Below are positions 43,411 to 55,600 of a stretch of DNA of 64,000 nt, in pieces; position 1 is the first letter of the stretch, and each line of letters begins with the position of its first letter. Under the pieces are notes generated by a model, which was not told where the DNA came from, ran no database searches, and saw nothing but the letters and a program-made list of their open reading frames with translations. The position numbers and the translations under genes are program-made. This stretch comes from Antedon mediterranea. Its lineage: Eukaryota > Echinodermata > Crinoidea > Comatulida > Antedonidae. The stretch covers positions 3,683,001 through 3,747,000 of the forward strand of contig NC_092670.1 of the NCBI RefSeq assembly GCF_964355755.1, in the 5' to 3' direction.

Positions 43411-46400
43411 CAAAAAAAATGTGTTCTTAATTACTTGTAATTCTGTTTGCTCATTGATCTGGAAAATTCTACCAATTTTTCTTTATAAATTCTGAAAAAA
43501 AGGTGATTATTAAAAAATGATACATTATTACGTAATACAATAAAAAATGAAATAAATAATTGATATGCCTACAGTAGTTACTAAATTTTGGATATGAGAA
43601 TTAGCACCATGTCAATTTAACACTAATTTTAGAGGTTTTATGGTATAATTAAATGAGTGATGATAGCAAATGGACGAAACTATTACCTCACTGAGCTGCT
43701 TATTAAAACTGCTGTTTGAAATCTTAGCTGAAGAAAATTGTTTTTAGCAGTTGCACAAGTGACAATTGATACAGTCAATTAAGGGCCAGTCAGTAAGGAA
43801 GGGCCAGTCAGTAAGGAAAGACCAGTCCTGTGTTCATTCTGAACGTGGGAGAATTACTGTGTTAGGAGCTCATTGTACTTAGCCTCTGCATTATTTGGTA
43901 CGGTGACCCATTCCTTTTCACGCCAACTTATCCTTCATAGTATTTGTTAACCAGGTACTTATAGTGGCCTGAGAGTTTTTCTTAAAAGGAATTAAACCCT
44001 GGTCTCTGTATGATAGTCAAATATCTAACCACCAGCTACTACAACCCCAACAACAAAGCAGATAAAGGAAAAACTGTTTCTTGTATCCTCCGCTTTTATT
44101 GACACCATCATCATCCTACATAGTACTCTTTGTTGTCAGTCAGTCAGTGGTAAGTATAATAGTAACTGTGCATTTTTAAAAATAAATTATATTAATCTAA
44201 ACTAAATAAATATATTATCTATTATTCATAATTCTAAGTACCTTTATTGATTTTAGCTGTTTAGTGTGATGCTTTTAAGATGCTCCAAACAAACTTAATT
44301 TGAGTTGCTAATTTTAGAAATAGAAAATTATAGTGTAATTTTATAAAATATTAAAAAATGTTGCCACAATAACCAAATTATAGTAAAATCTCATTCTTTA
44401 GCTGCCGAGTGCCATTATAAAATGGTCATTTATCCAGCCAATAGGATGTTCTCTGATCAAGCATAAAAACAATGAAAAAAAAAACTACATAGAATCTTAT
44501 ATTATATACAAACAAAGCACAGTACATTCATTCGGGAAACAATGTGAATACAAGGGTACTTGACGTATTGAAAGGAAGCTTACATAGTGTGGCAAGTAGT
44601 TGAGTTACCATTTTTTTCTTGGGCCTCTATCTTACTTTGGAATTCTTTGCCTATTTGTCTGACCATTTATTGTTTCTTTTAAGGCAACTTTAAAACATGG
44701 CTTTTAACTTGCATTTTCCTTACATTTTCTGGCATATTAGTTTGTTATTAAGTGCATTGAAGCAGCAGCATAATACACTATATAAGCCTAAATTATTATT
44801 AACTCATTTTGCTAGTAGTATTTTTGTACTTTTTATTTCTAAAAATTAATACAAAATTTGAAAATCTGTGTTTAATGTTAATAATCCAACATGTGACTAT
44901 AACTAATACACACAGGAAGGCTATGCGATTTCCTACAAATATCCAACTAAAGCCAAATTTAAGATTTTGAATATTTGACCTTTGACATTTGTGTATACAA
45001 TAGTTTCAATGTAATTGTGAAACATCAGTTGTCTATATAAACAAAATTATCTGTAACAATAGGGTATATAGCCATAATGACAAATAGCCATAATATTGCA
45101 CAATCTCAGATGTATATAATGGACTCAAACAATGATGAATTTTAGACAATAGCTAAATTCATAAGACAACATTTCATATCCACTCATATTACTTTAGTGT
45201 GTATAGAATCTACATAAAAGCATAATAGATTTAGTGGCCTGGGATCATTGTATGCAAGATATAGTACAAATCGATGGTGCAAACGCCACATTTCCGGCTA
45301 TCATAGAAATTGATCAACATGAAAAAGGGAGCTTACGATGTGGTGGTGACCTCAAGCAGATCACCACAAAAAAATTCACACAAATTGAAATCAACGTTCC
45401 AAAGACAAATGACATAACACATATGTCAGTTGTTATTGTAGTCCATAGCATCCATCCAAAACAATATATGTTAACTATTTCACTAACATAACAATAAATT
45501 AATTTTACTACATTTTATAAATCATACAATTTATGGTGCAAAAGTGAATAGCTAATTGAAAAAATATATATCAAATATTCAAGAAATCATATCATACAAT
45601 AATTGCATCTTTTTTTTGTTCAGAAATATATACAATCTAATAATTATATTGGCAGATTCTTTCAAATTAGTGTTAGACCTCCGAGCACCAAATCTAAATA
45701 TATACATAAAATTACTCAAAACTGCTCTGAAGTGTATTACAATATTAGTGTATTCCAACACTCTATTCAGTAAAATATTGCATTTCATAACGATTAGGCT
45801 ACGTTCAGACCATTAGCATCATTGTAGTTTGAACTAAGTCATGGATTAACTTAAGCCACCAATAAAGCCAACTGGTCTGGATTTAAATTAAAGCAAGCTG
45901 AAAGACTAGAGGTCTGCTGCTCCTATTAAATAGGGCAACGATTGGGACATAGTAGGTAATTTCTGATTCTATACTCAAGGAGTACACCAGTGTATGCTGC
46001 ATAAAAACCAGCCTGTATTGTGATAGCGACTGTGACTACCCCAAATTCTGATTTTGTGGTGCAACAGAGACTGGTTGATGATACACTAGGCCACATAGTA
46101 TTTGGCGAGGGATACTATCAACACTAGTATTATCATCTATGCTTTTGGTCCAAACAGTATCTATGCCTAAATCTGAAGTCTTATGCGAGTGAATTATTTA
46201 ACAAACTTTGTCTCTACTGTAATTTCTGTTCTCCACTCTGTGTACATTTAAAATGAGTGAAATAAATTAAGTTGATTTGTTCAAGGTACACTTATTAGTC
46301 TCAACGTTGCCTTAAACACACTGCCACATTGTTATATTTGCATTGTTAGCATTGTACCTAATAAACAAAAGGTGTATTAAAACAAAATTTAAGCTAATTT

Positions 46401-46615
46401 CAGTTACAAAAGAATTGCCGTAAAAAGCACATTGCATTTGAAAGCCTTCTATTCCAAGGCTGTGGGTCAGATTAATTTCTTATAGCCAAAATTTGTCTAA
46501 ATTTTCACTTTTTGAGATACGGAATACGAGTATTATGGGCCACTATATTAATTACTATATTTTTGGCAGATTGCCATATCATTTTTGCTTTGGGAAACTA
46601 TCATATCTATCTTGG
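43411..46615. other. Gene-free stretch between the foldback element and SPHK
   Basis: AT-rich. GGGCCAGTCAGTAAGGAA is tandemly duplicated near 43786-43822. The open frame at 45234-45491 lacks an ATG start and splice context and I do not call it a gene. The right end should contain the SPHK 3' UTR. Confidence 0.4.
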
Positions 46616-49600
46616 TCAAGATGCGGTAGCGCCGTTACCAGGCCGAATTATATGAAACTTGTTTTGAATAACCTCCGCTTGAATGGAGGCGGTACCTCTC
46701 TCCAATGCCTCTCCATCGATCGTCAAAATGCCACGATCGGGTTCTAGGGACTCCAAACGAAACGCCTCAGCAAACACCGTCCGCAAAACATCTGATTGCG
46801 TATGGGATGCATCATCGAATCCGAGTAATAGGGCAGCGATGGATTTTCGTGAAAGCGGTGCCATCACATACTGAATGCAAATAACGCCCTCGTCGGATTT
46901 ACGACCAGGCCACATGTACGCATCTTGGCTAATATGTGAAGTGTATACTGCACAGAATCCAATGAATTCTCCTTCTACAGAAACCCAGTTGTCAGGAACT
47001 GGCTGGTCAATCGGGCTTAAAAGCGTTCCATCACTTTCATTGTCGGGTGAAAACTGACTTGTAACATCGTTTGTCTTGTCTTTTACAGAATTCTTAGTAC
47101 CATTAACATGTTGTGTTTCATCTTCCTTTATTTGAGCAAGATCACAAAGTGAGTCGCTTGCGTACTGGTTTGGAAGTGATGAAGGGAATGAGGGCGCCAT
47201 TGATATAGACTTGTTCAACGGCCTAACGCCAATAAGTTGAGGGTCAGTTGATTCCAGACTCGGTAGGCTCTTACTACTCCGCAAACTTGTTTGGCGGAAA
47301 TCGTTTTCAACTTGTTGTAAAGGAATACGAAAATGTTCTTTATAGCGTGTGGTATCTTTCACCGGTAGGTATGACAAACGTCCTTTATAGCGCCGTAAAC
47401 GTATAGTGCGAATAATAGCACTAAGCAGAAATCGTATCGGACCCCATGAACGCAGACGCTCGCTCTCTATATCGATGTCAGAGATCATAGCCCATGAGAT
47501 ACAGAGAAATGAGTAAGAGCTAACAGTTGGAGTTTGAACTTTGACCAGGTCCATTGGTTGGGAGCCGCCTTTCGCGATAGTAAAAGCTGAATGAAGAATG
47601 GCATTTTTTCTGTAAGAATCTCTGAAAATACAAAACAAATAATAATTTTATTAATTAGACTGACTTGGTATACATTTGATAAACATACAAATTTATATTC
47701 AATATATACTTATGAAGGACTTGCGAATTTACTAATATTATTAGACTTATTGGATGTAAAAACCATGACTTAAGCCTTGTCTACACTATCAAACTTTATG
47801 TGACTAAAAAATGTGATGTTCCCATATATGGACATGATGATGTCATATACTACCATATTTGGGCATATCACTACCATACATTGCCATTTCTTTTGTCAAA
47901 CTAGTTCGATAGTGTAGACAGAGATTAATGGAAGAATGGTATTTTTTTCTATACAGAACATTCAAAATTTGTTGAAGTTTTGAGGCGTGGTCGCTGGGAT
48001 ATTATAAATCTAACTTTGAGGGTTAGTAAGGCATTACCGTTCTGCTGAAAGTACGCATGCTGTGAGTGCGTTTCCTGAACCGCCTGGCACAATGCCAATA
48101 GGTATCTTGAGCGCGTCTTGACGATCATTCCGGGCCATTAGACCATTTAACACCTGAAACCGAAGCACAATTGAGAATAAACAATGGCAAAATATTTTTA
48201 CTTTTACTTTTGGTTTCAACAATGAGGATAAAGTAAAGAAAGCAATTTGCCAATAATTGTTTAAAATTGTTACACCATAATATCTAAAGTATTCGCTAAT
48301 GTGGTCAAAGTTTAAGTATCGCTTTAGGAAAAATTCATATTATATCATATATTTTTTAATGTCTTATTATGCAACTACTGTACTGTAATTATGGAGCAAA
48401 CAGGTCAAAGTTGAATATAAAAAAAAACATTGACTTCATAGGAATCAAAATGATTTTAGTGCAGTAACTACATTTTTGTTTTACAGTAATGCATGATTTT
48501 AGTTTTAATGACCTGTAGTTTATGAGTCAGTCAGTCACTGCAGTAACAAGTGTGTAATTATCCAAAAAAGCTTGCTAAATAGTTGCATAAACAGGTTAAA
48601 GAATGTATACAGTGAGTTTAAATCAATATGTTGTACTTATACACAGAACAACAAATTTACTCTAACAATAAGGTAAGGTAAAGATAATGTGTAGATAAGG
48701 CAACCACATACTGTAGGGTATACTAATGCAGTTCAAAGAAAGTCAAATTATTATGATTTATTAGTACAGTACTAATACTATGATTTATCTCTTAAAGCTA
48801 AAAAAGATGTTTGTTGTGATTGTCAATGCTATTTTTAAAGGACCCCATTAAGTTGATGACATTATGGGCTATAATTGGTTTCTAATTTAATGTATTTGTA
48901 TGGTCAGATGTTTTGCCCTACTCTGACGTAATTTGTACTTTACACTAAGTACATTGAGAATACATGTAAAAAAAATATGCAAGTCATTTTCGGGTGGAAC
49001 TTGAACCCACGACCTTCAGATCACTAGTCTGGCATTCATACCTCTAGACCACCATGCTTGAGCTGATGGCTAGGGGTTAGATTTGAGCCTAAAAGCAGCG
49101 GGTACTGCACCAACAGGAATGTATAGACCATTATGCTTGAGCTGATGGCTAGGGGTTAGATTTGAGCCTAAAAGCAGCGGGTACTGCACCAACAGGAATG
49201 TATAGACCACCATGCTTGAGCTGATGGCTAGGGGTTAGATTTGAGCCTAAAAGCAGCGGGTACTGCACCAACAGGAATGTATAGACCACCATGCTTGAGC
49301 TGATGGCTAGGGGTTAGATTTGAGCCTAAAAGCAGCGGGTACTGCACCAACAGGAATGTATAGACCACCATGCTTGAGCTGATGGCTAGGGGTTAGATTT
49401 GAGCCTAAAAGCAGCGGGTACTGCACCAACAGGAATGTATAGACCACCATGCTTGAGCTGATGGCTAGGGGTTAGATTTGAGCCTAAAAGCAGCGGGTAC
49501 TGCACCAACAGGAATGTATAGACCACCATGCTTGAGCTGATGGCTAGGGGTTAGATTTGAGCCTAAAAGCAGCGGGTACTGCACCAACAGGAATGTATTT

Positions 49601-52600
49601 GCTTGTAAATTTTTTGTGTTCATATTGTCTTGTAATCTTATGTTGAAACCGAATAAAATCAAATCAAAAGATGTTGCTCTTGAATACAATTATAACTGAA
49701 GGATATAATTAATCATGTCTACAATTAAAGTAAGCAGGAATAATTCCTCCATAATATAGTATACCTTTCTTTTGTTTAACTTATGCTCATGGTCAAAAGC
49801 ACCAGTCATTATATAAAATACTTTGAAGTTTAATGAAGCGTAAATACTAAATAAATTATCTGTCTGCATATTTTCAAAACAATGACGATATGGATGACTG
49901 GATCTCAACCGAAAATAAATAAGCAAACATAACAGATAGTAAATAGAGAGATGCACGCCTGAAAATGCTATTCCAAGTGTAGTGTAGGTGCATTCTAGAA
50001 TGTTATGGGCTTATAACTGGGACTGCGAGTGGACTACAATCTGGGCTTATAACTGGGACTTGGAGTTAACTACAATCTAGGCTTATAACTGGGACTGAGA
50101 GTCGACTAAAATCTGGGCTTATTTATTTTATTTTCTTTTATTTTATTTCTTCAAAACCAACAGCAATGAAAGTTGCCACTTAAAGGTATGAAACATAAAA
50201 CAGATACAATGAATACTCTATATACCTGGGACTGGGAGTGGACTACAATTTGGGCTTAAACAAGTATGGCAAGTGAAATAAGGATATTTACCTCATAAAC
50301 CAGACCATCTCCTGATATGATGACAATACCATTATATGGTTTCAAATCTTCTGTTTGAACAAAGTCTCGTGCGTGAAATTGACGCTCTAGAATGAAAAAT
50401 TAATAAACATTTTATAAAATTCAATTCAACACATCATCATACAACATCACAGAAGCATTTTCAAGTTCATTTTTCTCGTCATAAGGCCTAAAAGGTATTG
50501 GCCTTTGTTCATGTGACATCCAACTTAATCAATCTTTCACTATACCTGTGATAATTAGGTTGGTCTCTATGTCTGCTTCGTTGAATAAAGGCTCAACTTT
50601 GTTACGGAATATGAGCTCTGCACGGCGCGTACCACTGAATGGGTTCACAAACACAAGCATCTTACGTCGCAGGGGAACCGACAGATTATCGACATCTAAA
50701 AAAACAATTTTAACTATTTATTATTATTTATCTAAACAAAAAGATCAAACAAGTGTAAAACACTTATGCTAATTGGTTTTATTTTAAATTAACCCAAAAC
50801 ATTAAAACATTAAAATCTACAATACAACATACGAACTGCAAATAATTTTATATACTGCTGTGTATTGTGTTGTGTCATAATTAATTAATTATTGATAAAC
50901 AACAACAAACAATGTTAAACATGAAGAAAAACCCCAATTCAACAACAGAAAAACAACACTCTTTATAATTACAATGAAAGGAGGCCATGTTTATATGTGT
51001 AGATGTAAATAAATGGGAAGAACTGCTGAGCTCACAATGTAATTTCTTTTCTTCTGAGAAGGAAATCGTTGTTGTGTTTTGAATTGCCTGAATTACATCC
51101 TACGATATTAAGCATACAATTGTGATGGTGCCTAATCCCCCAACACAGATGCTTTACTATGAACTGCTACTAAATATTGAAAATATTGGCATTCGTCCAG
51201 AAAGCTTGTTGTCATTTTGCCCATGGACACGGTTTACTGTACAAGCACACTGCATTAAATATCTTATTATTGTACAAGCCTTCAAAGGGTATGAAGCCGG
51301 ATACGATAGAAATATGTCCATTGTTAAATTAAAATGTAAATTGTAAACAAATATTAGCTTCAGCACCAAGCTGAATATTTACTTATTATTTATTTTTTTT
51401 GGACAAATATTTATTTTAAAAATGTTGCAAAACTGCCTAATGAGAAGAATGGAGGAAAAGACCCTAGATTTAAGATAAAGGATGATTTGAAGAATACAGT
51501 TAGGCAAGACTATGTCGGTATGGATGCTCTAAAATATTCACAATATATTCTTTAAAATAGCTGTGTCTAAAGGTATTTTGTCTTTAAATACAATATAAAA
51601 TTGAATTATATATAAATTTATAATATTATTAAGTACTATTAATGTTTGAAAAAATTGCTCATTGTATGATGATCTATATTATAGGTTGACTGCTAAGACA
51701 GTGAGAAGACTGCAAGGTGTGAGAAAACTGCAAAATGTAAAATTATTTTCAGGTTTTGATCATAAATCATATAAATAATTTGAAAAATCAAATTTTAAAT
51801 GATCATTCCTTCTATGTACTACTAAAACAATGATGTCATCAGACCACATGACGTCAAATAATTCACAGGTTTTGATTATAAATCATAAATATTTAAAAGA
51901 TTAATTTGCAAAATTTGAAATGATCCTATTTCTTATTACTACTAAAAAATGATGTCATCAGACCACATGACGTTATTCAAATGTCATTCGCACAAGTCAC
52001 ATGATACAAACACTCACACTGCATCAACCAGCATCTGTGTGAATATTTTGACATTTTGATTCACAAATATAAACCAGTGTAAAGGTAATTTACTTATGTA
52101 ATTAATATTAATGACTATAATTAATCCCTCTATGCATAATGACAGGGTACTATGTTTGTATAATACTTATATACAGAATAATCTATTATTAATAGCTATA
52201 AGTATGAACAACAATTTACGAAATTATGATAATTTTATGGTAATAAAAAGCAATACATTTCTTTGCTTCCTTTTAAAATTATAATTTGTATACTTTTAGT
52301 ATAATTACAATTAAACTGGTAGTAGGTCTACATATTTGTAATTTGAATTGGTCTAATGTTTGCCCTACTCTAACATAATTAATTTGTATTTAATTCTAAA
52401 GATAAAAAAGAACAACGTATTGTCAACATTTTAAAACAGTCATTCCCGAAAACTGAACAGTTTTAGGCTGGCTTGAACAAGTCTGGTTTAATTTAGTCTC
52501 TTTCTTAACATTTATGGCATGTTAATAACATTTAGTTTGTAAGACTAAATTAATAATTTTTGAAAGTTAATTAATAATAATGTAATTAAAATACATAAAG

Positions 52601-55600
52601 ACTTGCTACAATAATACACTAAGATTTACTAGAAATTATAATTTACTTTTTCTTGCTATTTTGATGTTTTGCTGTAAATCTCAAATTCAAATAATATGAA
52701 ACTACTCAATTCTTAGCACAAATATTACAAATTGTATTACATTTTGGTGAAACTTTGAAATAAATTCCTAAATTGGTCATTAACATAAAATGTATTTCAC
52801 ATGAATGCCAACGAATGGTTTTTATGGACGATGTCATTAGCATTAAACAAGCCATTGACATGATTTGCATAGTTTACAATCAATTCAGATTTCTCTCATT
52901 CTCCAATAAATGTACGATACAATGTACTGTATGATACGGCCACTCCTGGCCATGTGACTTTAAGACTTATGGCTTGGTTCCAAGTAATAATAATAATAAT
53001 ACTCTTACGTTAGCATGTTACAAATGATGTACTTTGGCAATACATGTATATAAAAATGTGAATGAAATTATACAGAAATTCATAATCATATTTGGTTATT
53101 AAAAATGATGTAAGGTGGTACAATATGCCATTAATTAAGGATGTATTGTCCCCCAAAACATGAAAAATGAAGATTAATTAAATCAGACTTTGAATAGATT
53201 TTCAGAGAGACAATATATAATAAATGGGTGTGAATGGAAATAAAGTAAAAAAATGTACACAGCAAAAATTTACTTCAAGGACGACGCGTTGTTTTCATAG
53301 TATTTAATTCCGTCTGAGATATACATTGTTAATAAATGTCATTTATAATTACACCGATTCATCAACTTATTATATCATTTAGATTAACTATTGTTTGGAA
53401 TTCTTCTTTGATATCAAATGATGCATTATTATATTCATTATTCGTCTCAATTAAAGATGGCTTCCGAAAGCCAAACATTAGAAACACTCTCTTTAAAGAA
53501 ACACGTTCTCTAACATGAGGAGAAAATATGTATAACATTAACAGAACACTATCACTAACCCTTATTCAGGAGACACCTTCATCAAGCGCCGCGGACACTT
53601 TGTCCAGAAGGACATCGAATGGGTAACAATATAGTTTTATAGATATCCTATGGTTCTACAGGCCGTATTCACCAATCACACTTAAGTGAGATATTTTCCT
53701 TAAATATTTAAGTATTTCATTTAAATAAATAAAAATTTTTAAATACTGTACTTAAAAGTATTTCCCTTAAATTGTATTCACTTAGATAAATTTAAAGATT
53801 TTTATAATTATAATGGTGTGTTTTTCCCTTAACTAAAGCTTGGTTCCGACCAGAACGTAACGCAAGGACGTAAACACAACGCAAGCGTTTTAACCAATGA
53901 CAAGCGAAATTATAGACGGTTAGCAATCACAAGCGAATAAGCCATCGCTTGTGATTGGTCAATTCACTTGCGTTGCGTTACGTCCTTGTGTTGCGTCGCT
54001 AGTGGGAACCACGCTTAAGTGTAAATGGTAAATATTGCCACTGGATCTGTGTTTATATCAATTCATATTAACCTCAGGTGGCCAATAATAACTGTTTCAT
54101 TACAATGCCATCCAGTTTCATTTTTCACTGCATAATGACATGTAATTATTGTATTGATCAATTATTAATACTGTATTTATCTCACCACATGTTATCTTGT
54201 TTTTCTTGATATCAATGTAGCCTTGAAACTATTATTGTTTGTAAACCAAATGACAAGGTATCTCTTTTGTAACCATGGTAACAAACTAATTAACATATGT
54301 ATTATAATACTATTTATCCGTCCTTACTGATACCATGGAGGTTTTTATACCTCCATGCTGATACATACTTCAAAGCATGGAGGTAGTTACCATATTGTAA
54401 TGCATTATACTATAAAGCAAGGTTTCATAACTTTGTGGCCTAAAGGCTTTTTATTTATTTATGATACATACTGTATACAGTACAGTACAATACGTTACTA
54501 CAGCGGCAAAGCCCTTTGCGTTTACTAAGGTTCAATTTAAATGTTTATCTTCATAACACTGACAGACAAATTGATTTTTTAGCTATAAGAAAAAACCTAA
54601 TATATAATATTGACTAGAGCTAGGATCAGAACTAAGGACCGTGGGATAAATAAAGCAATCACGATAACAACAACCACATAAGTGGAGCTGCGGTTAGTGG
54701 TTAGCATGCTTGCCTTGTTTCAATCCCAAGTCCAGGGTTTAATCCTGACCAAGTGCCAGAGTTTAATCCTCACCTAGTGCCTAGGTTGTAACTCACAACT
54801 GTTTCAACTAAAACATTACAGACTTTTAATTGCAGAGATTTTGTATTACTTGCAGGAAGACACTCTTTAGTTTATAACATGTTTTTTTTTATAGAATTTA
54901 CAATTTTGGCTATATAAGCTATAAAACTTTTCTCAAGGTCCAAGTGACAACAAAGTTAGCTTATTATACATTAAGCTGATGGGATTAGAGTCTGTACATT
55001 CATGACAGTGGCCTAAATAAATGGGTCAAGTTCAAATGACCTACATAAATGGAAACAAGGTTTAAATCCATTTTGTACAAGCTTAGCAAGCTGGCAAGAT
55101 TCACTGGCATGTTTGAATAATGAAAACTGGAGTTGTGGTCAAACTAACCTATAGTAACGTTCCGCAAACTTTTATTTCGCGACCTAAAATATGGTCCGTG
55201 GGACCAAACCATGGCCCAACTACCCAGCTAGATCAACATAATTTAAAGGCATTTAATTTAAAATACTCCAGCACATAAGCCCAACCATGGTTGGAAATCT
55301 TAGGAATAGGCATTGTATTGGAGGGTAAGCATTACGATGATGATCCACCAAAATTCAGCGCAGTCCAGGGTTTCCCTTTATAACGCACATAACGCATGTC
55401 AACGCATCACGTCACAGTTCACACAAGATTTTACATTATATCGCGACTAAAACTTTTAATTGCGTTTGGTATATTTATGATCATCGGCAAGATCAAACCA
55501 CATAACCATAGCACGGAACGTCAAACCAACCAACGTCCAAATGTACGACTGTGCAACTTTAATCTGAAACCACAAGTTTTAATTATAAATGTGCATCCTG

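Noticed and set aside
45234..45491. An 85-codon open frame downstream of SPHK
   Set aside because: It begins without ATG, and its residues match nothing known to me. It may be a decayed repeat.
49056..49600. Possible coding repeat (the minus-strand open frame at 49465-49689 across the units)
   Set aside because: The array is inside SPHK intron 3 and next to a SINE; the frame is an accident of the 79-bp unit.
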